A stretch of DNA of 64,000 nucleotides from Deinococcus betulae (GTDB lineage Bacteria; Deinococcota; Deinococci; Deinococcales; Deinococcaceae): assembly GCF_020166395.1 (NCBI RefSeq), contig NZ_JAIQXU010000002.1, positions 186,001-250,000 of the forward strand. The letters are read 5' to 3'. Shown piece after piece: positions 16,425 through 24,395 of this stretch. How positions within the stretch are numbered: position 1 is the first letter of the stretch; each line of letters begins with the position of its first letter. The notes under the pieces are model-generated. The model had not been told where the DNA came from, did no database searches, and was given only the letters and a program-made list of their open reading frames with translations. Made by a program: the position numbers and the translations under genes.

Positions 16425-18431
16425 TTAGCGCGTTTCTGTCAGGGTGTAATTGCCCGAGCCGCTGTAGGCATAGGTCTGCCAACGGTACGTGCCACTGGCC
16501 GCGTTGTAGGTGATGGTCTCGCTGCTGGAAGGCGTTTCAGCAGCGGCGACATCCACCCAGCTGCTGCCACTGAGTTTTTGCAGGTACAGGTCAAAGTCGG
16601 TGCCACTGGCCCCACTCAGCACACCTTTCAGAGTTCCACCGGCGTAGTTAAAGCCGGCTGTGCCTGGCTGGTAAGAACTGCCGCCAGCATTCACGCTGCC
16701 GTTGTAGGTGGTGGGCGTAGGCGTCGGGGTGGTGCTGCCGCCCACAGTCACGAACAGAGCAGAAACCGGGCCATACGTGCCGTTGCCATTTCTAGAGCGG
16801 ACGTAGATGGTGTGCTTGCCAGCGCTGAGGCCAGTGGTGGACACCGTTGCCTGAACATTCTCACGGCTGGCATTAAAGCTGCCATCAGTGGCGGTCAGGG
16901 CCGTGCCGGTCCCACCGGCCCAGGGCGGCGTATCAATGAAGTATTCAGCGCCGGCCACCGTGCGGCTGGGCTCCGACCCATTGCTGGTGTTAAAGCGGGT
17001 GTTGTCGGCGCTGGCACTCAGGGTGAAGCTGGCGCCCGCCGCCACGTTGGCTGGGGCGGTCAGGCTGACGCTGTCTGGACCGCTGCCCAACTGGTAGGGG
17101 GCACGCGCCACGCGCAGGGCGTACAGCAGCGCCGCCTGGTTCTGGGGCAGCACAGTGCCTGTGAAGGTGGAGCAGCTCTCGAAGAACGCGCCGCCCAGCT
17201 CGAAGGTGTAGGCGGCCACCCCCAATTCCCCGTAAGTGAAGTCAATCGTGGTGCCGCTGGTGGGATACAGACCGATGGACTGCTGCGGAGTATGACCATT
17301 GAAGTACGCCAGCTTGCGGCCCAGCGACTGCAGCGCGGTGCCGTTCGGCGCGGCGGTGTTGGTGTCTCCCCAGGGCCAGAGGACCAACTTGCCGTAGCTG
17401 TGCACGTCAATGTACACGCCAGGGGTCGCCGCGGGGGCCGCGTCGGTGCGGTTGGGCCCACGGTTGTCCGCGAAGGCCGACTTGATAAAGGTCTGCAGGT
17501 TCTTGGTTTCTGGCTCGGAGGCCGCAGCCGAACCCATGTACGTTTCGTTGCAAGGATCAGTGCTGGAACCGCCATTCGCCCAGGCATAGTTAAAGTTGCG
17601 GTTCAGGTCCACCCCGTATAGCCCGTTGCTGCACCGCTGGGTATCATTGGCGTTTTTGCGCCATGACGCGCCGGCTTCCGCCTTCTTGCGGCCATCGGGA
17701 TTGCTCTGCAGCACCAACCAGACCTCCTGGCTGTCCAGCATCCAGGTCACGTCCGCGTCCTTGCCGTAATTGGACACCAGATATTCGGCGAAGCGGGTGG
17801 TCAGCTCGGCCGGCGTGTATTCCCGCGCGTGGATAGAGGCCGTGATGACCAGGCGAGGCTTGGTGCCCGTGACACTCTTGTTGGTCAGCTTGAGGACATT
17901 CATGTCGTAGCCGCCGCGCCCTTGCGTCTTGAGCCAGGTCGAGCCGATGCTGCTCCAGCTGGCCAGATTCGGGTACTGCGACACAATGGCCTGCGCACTG
18001 CTGTAGGTTTCTTCGACGGTGCGGTAGCAGGAGTAGCCGCTGATGGCGAGGCTGCCCAGATTTTCTTTCAGCGAGCCGCTGTGCTTCTCCGTTTCGGCTT
18101 TGTCAATGCGGATGGTCCAGCCGCGTGTCAGACCGGTCACCCGCAGGCGCTCAAAATCCGCCTGGCCCACGTCCAACAGGACGAAGCGTTCTTCCAGACT
18201 GCCGCCCACAGGCTCAAAGGTCGTGATGATATCTGTCCAGTCACGATCCGTTTTGAAGTCAATGCGCGAGACCACGATGGGCTTTTGCTGAAACACACTG
18301 CATTCATCGGCCGTGGCGACCAAAGAGGCGCCTGTCGTGACCGGCGGGGCGGCCTGCGGCTGAGGCGTCTGCGAGCAGGAAGCCAGCAGCAAAGAGGCAC
18401 TGATAAGAGAGACAGCCAGAGTTCGCTTCAT
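16425..18431 (-). CDS. M14 zinc carboxypeptidase lipoprotein with PPC domain
   Basis: 668 residues. Lipobox LLASC (Cys19). Residues ~130-440 are an M14 metallocarboxypeptidase domain: zinc ligands His201 and Glu204 (SIHAREYTPAE) and His344 (IDVHSYG), substrate-binding DLNRNF (275-280) and NPDG (244-247), and the catalytic Glu411 in TFELGGAFFE. Residues ~455-560 form an Ig-like spacer, and the last ~95 residues are a PPC (pre-peptidase C-terminal) domain of the kind often removed during maturation. It removes C-terminal residues from peptides at the cell surface. The S8 protease gene lies 116 bases upstream on the same strand and ends in nearly the same PPC domain. Confidence 0.93.
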   Translation of the reverse strand: MKRTLAVSLISASLLLASCSQTPQPQAAPPVTTGASLVATADECSVFQQKPIVVSRIDFKTDRDWTDIITTFEPVGGSLEERFVLLDVGQADFERLRVTGLTRGWTIRIDKAETEKHSGSLKENLGSLAISGYSCYRTVEETYSSAQAIVSQYPNLASWSSIGSTWLKTQGRGGYDMNVLKLTNKSVTGTKPRLVITASIHAREYTPAELTTRFAEYLVSNYGKDADVTWMLDSQEVWLVLQSNPDGRKKAEAGASWRKNANDTQRCSNGLYGVDLNRNFNYAWANGGSSTDPCNETYMGSAAASEPETKNLQTFIKSAFADNRGPNRTDAAPAATPGVYIDVHSYGKLVLWPWGDTNTAAPNGTALQSLGRKLAYFNGHTPQQSIGLYPTSGTTIDFTYGELGVAAYTFELGGAFFESCSTFTGTVLPQNQAALLYALRVARAPYQLGSGPDSVSLTAPANVAAGASFTLSASADNTRFNTSNGSEPSRTVAGAEYFIDTPPWAGGTGTALTATDGSFNASRENVQATVSTTGLSAGKHTIYVRSRNGNGTYGPVSALFVTVGGSTTPTPTPTTYNGSVNAGGSSYQPGTAGFNYAGGTLKGVLSGASGTDFDLYLQKLSGSSWVDVAAAETPSSSETITYNAASGTYRWQTYAYSGSGNYTLTETR

Positions 18432-18503
18432 AAAACCTCTGCATGGGTACAGGAAAAGGGTGTGTGTGGGAAACAGAAACCTTTAAACAGCCAGCAATCA
18501 GGT

Positions 18504-18527
18504 GTGGGCACGCTCAGGCGTGCCCAC
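18504..18527 (-). terminator. hairpin between the S8 and M14 peptidase genes
   Basis: Perfect 10-bp stem GTGGGCACGC / GCGTGCCCAC with a 4-base loop, 21 bases after the S8 protease stop. No T tract follows, so it may attenuate or stabilise the upstream transcript rather than fully terminate. Confidence 0.6.
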
Positions 18528-18547
18528 GAGGGTCCCACCTAAACGGG

Positions 18548-20155
18548 TTACTTGGTTTCGACGAGGGTGTACTGACCGCTGCCGGCGTACCCGTACACGC
18601 CCCAGACATACGTGCCGCTGGTCGCGTTGTAGGTGATGGTCTCACTGCTGGAGGGCGTTTCGCTCTCGGCCACGTAGCTCCAGGTGCCGTTGGCACCCTT
18701 CTTGAGCAGGTAGAGGTCAAAGTCGGTGCCGGAAGGCCCACTCAACGTGGCTTTCAGGGTGCCGCCCGCATAGGTAAAGCCTGCCGAGCCGGGCTGGTAG
18801 CTGAACTGTCCAGCGCTGACAGTACCGGTGTAGGTCTTGTTGCCGGGGGTGGGCGTGGGGTCGGGGTTTGGCGTCGGCGTGGTGCCTCCGGGGTTGGTGA
18901 ACAGCAGGCGGTCAGGGCTGCCGTTCAGGTTCGACAGCTTGCCCGTGGACGCGCTGTTGGTCAGGGCCGTGGCAATCTGGGCTGAGGTGTAGCTGGGGTT
19001 GGCCGCCAGGATCAGCGCCGCTGCACCTGCGACGTGGGGCGTGGCCATAGAGGTGCCGTTCCAGGTCGCGCTGCTGATGGCGGTGTCGCTCGTGTTCACG
19101 GTGCTCGTGATGCCCGTTCCAGGGGCCAGGATGTCAACGCAGTTGCCGTAGTTGCTGCCCAGGCCAGTGCCCCAGTCGTTGGGATCGGCGCGGCGGTCCG
19201 TCTTGGTGGTGGCACCGACGGTGAAAGCACCCGCAGAGCTGGCCGGCGAGACGTTACAGGCGTTCTGGTTTTCGTTCCCTGCAGCAACAGCCATGAAGAG
19301 CCCTTTGCTGCTGGCGTTGGTCACGGCGTCGTTTTCGGCTTGGTCAACCCCGCCGCCCAGACTCATGTTGGCAATGGCCGTGCCGCTGCCCTTGTTGTTC
19401 AGCGCCCAGTTGATCCCTGCAATCACACCGCTGTTCTGGCCACGGCCCTGGCAGTCCAGCACCTTCACGGCGATCAGTTTGACGCCCTTGGCCACGCCGT
19501 ACGTGGCGCTGCCCACCGTGCCGGCCACGTGCGTGCCGTGTCCACCGCAGTCCGAGTTGTTGCCGTCGCCGGTCGTGTTGGTGCCCCAGGTGGCCCGGCC
19601 GCCAAACTGCTGATGGCTCGTCCGGATGCCGGTGTCAATGATGTAGACCTTGACCGCGCTGGCCGTCGAGTCGTAGGTGTACGAGCTGTTCAGGGGCAGG
19701 CTGCGCTGATCGATGCGGTCCAGACCCCAGACGGCGTTCGACTGGGTGGCTGTGGCCTTGGAGTAGCTGTCCTGCTGGACGTATTTCACGCGGGGATCAC
19801 TGCGCAGGGTGCTGAGGTTCTGCGCGCTCAGTTTGGCGGCAAAGCCGTTGAGGGCCGCGCCGTAGATGTGCTGGATGGTCACGCCCTGGGGGTCAAGCGA
19901 CAGGCTGCTGATGAGCCCACTGGCGCTCTGGGTGGACAGGTTGTTCACAGCCCCTTCGCTCAGCACCACGATGTACTGGCCAGGAATGGCTTCTGGGTTG
20001 CTCGTGCCTAGCAGCGGCGCGGCTGTGCGGGTCAGGGTTGTCGGCAGCGACGACTGAGCATCGGGCTGAGCGGCAGTCGGAGCAGTGGCCTGCTGCCCAC
20101 AGGCAGCGAGGAGGAGGGTCAAACCGAGGGTTCCAGCAGTGAGCCGTGCATTCAT
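18548..20155 (-). CDS. S8 subtilisin-like serine protease lipoprotein with I9 propeptide and PPC domain
   Basis: 535 residues from the ATG at 20155, with GGAGG just upstream. Lipobox LAAC (Cys19). Residues ~57-135 are an inhibitor I9-type propeptide (IPGQYIVVLSEGAV ... VKYVQQD). The catalytic triad is Asp174 (YIIDTGIR), His206 (GGHGTHVAGT) and Ser369 (GTSMATPHVAG); oxyanion Asn294 lies in AAGNENQ. The arrangement resembles the proteinase K/aqualysin branch. A Pro/Thr linker and a PPC domain complete it. The mature enzyme should degrade extracellular protein, feeding the M14 carboxypeptidase encoded just downstream. Confidence 0.95.
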   Translation of the reverse strand: MNARLTAGTLGLTLLLAACGQQATAPTAAQPDAQSSLPTTLTRTAAPLLGTSNPEAIPGQYIVVLSEGAVNNLSTQSASGLISSLSLDPQGVTIQHIYGAALNGFAAKLSAQNLSTLRSDPRVKYVQQDSYSKATATQSNAVWGLDRIDQRSLPLNSSYTYDSTASAVKVYIIDTGIRTSHQQFGGRATWGTNTTGDGNNSDCGGHGTHVAGTVGSATYGVAKGVKLIAVKVLDCQGRGQNSGVIAGINWALNNKGSGTAIANMSLGGGVDQAENDAVTNASSKGLFMAVAAGNENQNACNVSPASSAGAFTVGATTKTDRRADPNDWGTGLGSNYGNCVDILAPGTGITSTVNTSDTAISSATWNGTSMATPHVAGAAALILAANPSYTSAQIATALTNSASTGKLSNLNGSPDRLLFTNPGGTTPTPNPDPTPTPGNKTYTGTVSAGQFSYQPGSAGFTYAGGTLKATLSGPSGTDFDLYLLKKGANGTWSYVAESETPSSSETITYNATSGTYVWGVYGYAGSGQYTLVETK

Positions 20156-20174
20156 GTGAGCCTCCAGACAATTA

Positions 20175-20187
20175 TTCACTCAGTGAA
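20175..20187 (-). promoter_or_regulatory. palindrome in the S8 protease leader
   Basis: TTCACT-C-AGTGAA, a perfect 6-1-6 dyad whose near edge is 20 bases before the protease start codon. It could be an operator overlapping the leader; no regulator can be assigned. Confidence 0.35.
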
Positions 20188-20381
20188 CAAAAGGGCCACC
20201 GCGGGTGCAGTGCAGAGATGACGTTGTGGTGACGACATGAGTGTAGGTGTCAGGCTAATGTAAATGAGACAATGGGTCTAGACAACTTATCCAAAATGCG
20301 CTGTTATTGCGCCAGATAATTCCACCTAACGAATAGGCCAAGCTACTATCTACTCATCTCACCAGCAGCTTGGGGGCTCCC

Positions 20382-21341
20382 ATGCAACGAGTCATGAGGT
20401 CTGTCTTACCGCCACACTCAGCGCCCTCGTTCCAGGTCCAGCGGGATCTCCCCTCATCCTGCCGCGACCCCGTGGAGCAACAACCGACGGCTCAGTCATG
20501 CTCCTCGCCCGACCAGATTCTTCCTGAGGCCTCTCTCCTGCCGACTCGCCCACCACCCACCTGTTCTTCTGACCTTTTGTCGGGCGCCCTGCGCCGGGGC
20601 GAATTCAGGGTGCATTACCAGCCGATCGTGTCGGCCGTCTCAGGGCAACCCATCAAAGCTGAGGCGTTGCTGCGATGGCAGCCTGCGGGACAGCCTCTGG
20701 TCTCGCCCAGTGACTTTCTGGCACAGCTGGAAGCCTCAGACGAGATGGCCGACGTGGGGACCTGGGTGTTGTGGCAAGCCTGCCACGCGGCGGCCCGGTG
20801 GCCGGGGACACGCATAGCGGTGAACCTGTCTGAAGCTCAATTCAGCAGGCGCAACTTTGTCACCACTGTCAAGCAGGTGCTTAGGGACACTGGCCTTCAA
20901 CCAAACTGTCTGGAACTAGAATTGACAGAAACCATGCTGATGACGGGGTCCTGTTACGCGGCCAGGGCCTTGCGGCGGCTCAGGGCGTTCGGCGTTCGCG
21001 TGGTGCTTGATGACTTTGGCACGGGATTCTCGAATCTGTCCTGCCTGCAGTTCTTTCCGTTTGACGGGCTCAAACTTGACCGCAGTCTCGTTCAGCCCCT
21101 TCAGCGGCGAGACGCGCGCAGCCTCACCATTGTGCGAGGCCTGGTCGAACTTTGTCAGCGGCTCCAGTTGGAGATCACGGCGGAGGGGGTCGAAACCCCT
21201 GTGCAGCTGCGCACTCTCCAGGCGATGGATGTGCCCCTGCTCCAGGGCTACCTCTTTGCTCGGCCGCAAGAATCTTGGGCGCCAGGCACCACGAAGCTGG
21301 CAGGCGGACTGGAGCCTGTCAAATGGAGCAGCCATTCTTAG
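20382..21341 (+). CDS. EAL-domain cyclic-di-GMP phosphodiesterase
   Basis: 319 residues from ATG 20382; an in-frame TTG four codons earlier is less likely. The first ~70 residues are Pro/Ser-rich and unassigned. The EAL domain follows with the residues needed for catalysis: AEALLRW (Glu), AVNLSEAQF (Asn), ELTETML (Glu), VLDDFGTGFSNLSCL (the Asp pair), FDGLKLDRSLV (Lys), ITAEGVET (Glu) and LLQGYLF (Gln). It should hydrolyse c-di-GMP to pGpG in the cytosol. No sensor or membrane domain is visible. The next gene encodes a TPR protein with a degenerate GGDEF-like domain. Confidence 0.92.
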   Translation: MQRVMRSVLPPHSAPSFQVQRDLPSSCRDPVEQQPTAQSCSSPDQILPEASLLPTRPPPTCSSDLLSGALRRGEFRVHYQPIVSAVSGQPIKAEALLRWQPAGQPLVSPSDFLAQLEASDEMADVGTWVLWQACHAAARWPGTRIAVNLSEAQFSRRNFVTTVKQVLRDTGLQPNCLELELTETMLMTGSCYAARALRRLRAFGVRVVLDDFGTGFSNLSCLQFFPFDGLKLDRSLVQPLQRRDARSLTIVRGLVELCQRLQLEITAEGVETPVQLRTLQAMDVPLLQGYLFARPQESWAPGTTKLAGGLEPVKWSSHS

Positions 21342-21411
21342 AGGACCAAGAGCCACAAGGTCCGGGATGACCAAGTGCATGAGCTGGCCCATCGTGCTGG
21401 GCGAGTGCCTC

Positions 21412-21417
21412 TAAAAT
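21412..21417 (+). promoter_or_regulatory. leaderless-type -10 box of the TPR/GGDEF-like gene
   Basis: TAAAAT, then six bases (GAGGTC), then ATG 21424. The spacing equals that of the boxes before 6208, 9199 and 9865, so this gene probably has its own leaderless transcript apart from the EAL gene. Confidence 0.6.
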
Positions 21418-21423
21418 GAGGTC

Positions 21424-23100
21424 ATGTCAGAGGCTGTGAATCGTCTGAGATCGCAAGTTGCGCTTGCTTCTGGGCGAGAGCACCTACGGTTGCTCGTTGA
21501 TATGGCATTCGCTCTGCGGGAAGTAGACGCGCGCGAAGGGCTCAACGTTGCCCGTACGGCGATTGACCTGGCGCAGGCCGACAAAGATTGGACAGCGCTG
21601 ACATCACTCCTGATCGCTGAAGCTCTGAATCTGGACCGTCTGGGCGACTACCATTCAGCACTTGTTCAGCTTGACAAGGCACAAAAAATTAATCAGAAGC
21701 TGGGCGACATTGGCATCCTGTCGAGAATCTGGAATGCCAGAGGCGTCATATTTTCAAATCAGGGTCAATTGCCAGAGGCTCTGCACCATTATCTCTTAAG
21801 CGAAGGAATTTGCGAGGAATCGAGGAACTACTGGATGCTCTCCGCCGTCCTCAACAATATAGGTATCGTCTACGACCGGCTTGGCCGACATGACGAGGCT
21901 TTTGCCTCCTATGGACGGGCTTTAAAGCTGGCTCATTCTATTGGACGAGAAGATATAGAATTACACGCCGTCTCCAATCTCGGGTTTAACAGAATGTTTC
22001 TCCAACTGTGGGATGACGCCCTAAAATATCATAAAGAAGCACTCAGTTACGCGCAGAAGCAAGAAAATGAATATGGAATCATTATCTGCACAGCCAACAT
22101 AGCCGAGTCCTATGGCGCCCTGGGGGAGATTGAGCACGCCCACACGCTCTTTGCCGACGCCATCGGACGGGCCCGAGCCCTCGGTGATCTCGAACACCTC
22201 GTGGATCTCCTCTATGAACAAGCGAAGTTGTATCTGAAGTCGGATGAATGGAGGCCCGCTCTCGCGCTTCTTCAGGAAACTCTTGAACTGGTGAGGCAGA
22301 TGGGCGGCTTTCACCGGGAACTAACCTACCGGGTTCAGCTGGCCGATACGCTGGTGCAGGTTGGACGAGCTCAAGAAGCGCTGGCCGACCTGGAAGCCGC
22401 GCCCCCACCCGCAGACCATGCCGGCACCCTTGAACCGCGCCGGCGCCTGTACAGCCTCCTGATCCAGTTATACGGGGAACAGGGCCGCGCAGACTTGGTT
22501 CAGCACTACCAGCAGAAGCGGCAGGACGTTGAGCAGGTTCTCCAGGCGCAAACCGAGCAGTGGGCCGCCCGCATTCCAGAAGTCGAGCGCCAGGTGGCCC
22601 AGTGGAAGCAGGAAGCCGCCCGAACAGGCCAGCGGCTACAGGACTCGGTGCCAGGTCAGCTGACGCCCCAGTCAGCAGCAGTGGACTTTGATGAGCTGAA
22701 CCAGCATTTCGAGGCTGCCCAGCACAAATTAGAAGATCTGGCCGTCCTGGTTGTGCTGACGGAGGTGCGCGGGAAAAGCGTGCAGTTTGTGGACCCGCAA
22801 CGCGAAGACTTGGCGCAGTTCCTGCAGAGGGAGGCACCCAGCGCGGTCAATCTGGGGTCGCGGGATGACGGTGCAGTGATCCTTCTCTTGCCAGGCACTG
22901 GGCACACCTCGGCGGTGGCGTTTGCCAAGACACTGATCCGGCACCTCCGCGCCAATTCCTCGTCGGCCAGGGTCAGTGTGGGCTGCTGCACCACCACCGC
23001 CTGGTCTCAGGCCGAAGATATGATGCGCTCCGCAGAACGCCTGCTCAGTCAGGCGCAGGGCCTGGGGGGCAACCGGGTCATGGCCACCGGTCAGGGATGA
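21424..23100 (+). CDS. TPR protein with degenerate GGDEF-like domain
   Basis: 558 residues. Residues ~30-350 hold about eight TPR units (GDYHSALVQLDKAQKINQK, GQLPEALHHYLLSEG, GRHDEAFASYGRALKLA). Residues ~360-415 are helical, probably coiled coil. The last ~120 residues follow the diguanylate cyclase fold in outline: VLTEVRG, then DDGAVILLLPGTGHTSAVAFAK where GGDEF would sit, then ARVSVGCC, and GLGGNRVMA at the end. The GGDEF signature is replaced by SRDDG, so cyclase activity is unlikely; it may sense nucleotide or act as a scaffold. Adjacent to the EAL phosphodiesterase. Some central codons are AT-richer than the neighbours. Confidence 0.75.
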   Translation: MSEAVNRLRSQVALASGREHLRLLVDMAFALREVDAREGLNVARTAIDLAQADKDWTALTSLLIAEALNLDRLGDYHSALVQLDKAQKINQKLGDIGILSRIWNARGVIFSNQGQLPEALHHYLLSEGICEESRNYWMLSAVLNNIGIVYDRLGRHDEAFASYGRALKLAHSIGREDIELHAVSNLGFNRMFLQLWDDALKYHKEALSYAQKQENEYGIIICTANIAESYGALGEIEHAHTLFADAIGRARALGDLEHLVDLLYEQAKLYLKSDEWRPALALLQETLELVRQMGGFHRELTYRVQLADTLVQVGRAQEALADLEAAPPPADHAGTLEPRRRLYSLLIQLYGEQGRADLVQHYQQKRQDVEQVLQAQTEQWAARIPEVERQVAQWKQEAARTGQRLQDSVPGQLTPQSAAVDFDELNQHFEAAQHKLEDLAVLVVLTEVRGKSVQFVDPQREDLAQFLQREAPSAVNLGSRDDGAVILLLPGTGHTSAVAFAKTLIRHLRANSSSARVSVGCCTTTAWSQAEDMMRSAERLLSQAQGLGGNRVMATGQG

Positions 23101-24062
23101 GCAGGCCAGAAGGTCGTGAACAGGTAGACTTGGCGTCTGAAGAGGGCCTACCCCCTTCTGCTCTGAACACAGGCCTTCCCATGCCCCCTGCCCAGTCCAC
23201 CGACCCCTCCGACGATCCGGCCGTGCCCACACTGGAGCGGCCCCTCTATCTGCTGACGTTTTTTACGGCCAAGGAACCGGTCTGGACCCTCTCAGGGCTG
23301 TCGAGGGCCAGTGGCCTGCCCTCCGCGAGTTGTCTGCGCGCCATCCGGGTGTTAGAGAAATATCAGTTCCTGCGCCGTGACCACATGCAGTACCGGTTGG
23401 GCAGTCAATTGGTCCGGCTCAGTGCCAACGCCATGGCGTCCTCGCCCTCGCGCCGCCTCGCGCTGCCCCATCTGGAGCACCTGCACCGCCTGACGGGGTT
23501 GGCGGTCAGCTGGTCTGTGCTGGAAAGCCAGGAAGCCCTCACCCTGGAGGTGGTGGCGTCTCCAGAACACCCCGCCGAACGGGTGCAGGTGGGCGCCGCG
23601 CTGGACCTGTCGGCGGGGGCCGTCTCACGGGTGCTGCTGGCCTTCGCCCCGCAGGAGGTGCGGCGCAGCGTCCTGGCGAGCCTCTGGGCCGAGCACCCAC
23701 ACACCCGCCCACACCAGGAGCTGCTCGATGGCCTGACCCGCAAAGCCTGGCTGGCGCTGGAGGTCAGCCGGCAGCCCGCCGACCGCTGTGACGTCGCGGC
23801 CCCGGTCTTTCAGGGGGACGGCCGTCTGGTGGCGTCCGTCGGCCTGGAGCGCTCGCGCAGCATGCCTCCGTCCCGAGCGGTCCTGGAACAGGAACTGGGC
23901 CTCTTGAATCAGGCGGCGCAGCGGATCTCACGTGACCTCGGGTACACGCGGGAATGGCAGGGCGACCCGGCGTTCTTTCTGCAGATTCTGGAAAGCGTGA
24001 ATATCCTGGCGTTCACTGAGGCGTCCTCCGTCGGCAATGACCTCGTGAATTACCCCATCTGA
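23097..24062 (+). CDS. IclR-type transcriptional regulator
   Basis: Up to 321 residues if started at the ATG that overlaps the previous stop (ATGA); a second ATG at 23181 would give 293 and cannot be excluded. A winged-helix region at ~45-110 (WTLSGLSRASGLPSASCLRAI, then RVLEKYQFLRRD) is followed by an IclR C-terminal effector domain (AVSWSVLESQEALTLEVV, GAVSRVLLAFAP, DVAAPVFQGDGRLVASVGL). Targets are unknown. Overlap with the TPR/GGDEF-like gene suggests co-expression. Confidence 0.75.
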   Translation: MSRPEGREQVDLASEEGLPPSALNTGLPMPPAQSTDPSDDPAVPTLERPLYLLTFFTAKEPVWTLSGLSRASGLPSASCLRAIRVLEKYQFLRRDHMQYRLGSQLVRLSANAMASSPSRRLALPHLEHLHRLTGLAVSWSVLESQEALTLEVVASPEHPAERVQVGAALDLSAGAVSRVLLAFAPQEVRRSVLASLWAEHPHTRPHQELLDGLTRKAWLALEVSRQPADRCDVAAPVFQGDGRLVASVGLERSRSMPPSRAVLEQELGLLNQAAQRISRDLGYTREWQGDPAFFLQILESVNILAFTEASSVGNDLVNYPI

Positions 24063-24395
24063 AGAGGCGGGCAACGGCATCCGGGACGAAGGCCAGATCA
24101 AACAGCTTCCGCTCGATGATGGCACAGCGAGAAGGCCACTGGCTGCGCCTCCATAACGCAGTATCCGTCTATTCTCAATTTTCGAGTCTGCCGCGCCGCT
24201 TGCTAAATACGCTCAGATTTCATCCAATATCCTGCCTGAGGTTGGTCGGCATCTGTCTCACAGCGGCTGCCAGTTCCATTGAGGGGCCAATAACGCCCCT
24301 CAACTCCAGTTTCGCCGCTGTCTCTTATGGACACTCACTATGTTCGCCTTACCGTGATTGAGGATCATCACCCTCAACCACGCTGAGTTCCTCTG
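24063..24395. other. 333-bp convergent intergenic region with two related hairpins
   Basis: It contains TTGAGGGGC / GCCCCTCAA at 24279-24303 (9-bp stem, 7-base loop) and TTGAGG / CCTCAA at 24358-24377. Both arms begin TTGAGG, and they sit between convergent genes, so they probably terminate the regulator genes from either side. No gene was seen. Confidence 0.55.
24279..24303. terminator. hairpin between convergent regulator genes
   Basis: Perfect 9-bp stem with loop CAATAAC; no T tract on either side, so termination is inferred from position. Confidence 0.5.

Noticed and set aside
16374..17621. 415-codon plus-strand open frame opposite the M14 peptidase
   Set aside because: The peptidase has all catalytic residues on the minus strand; this translation is an Ala/Gly/Val/Arg-rich shadow.
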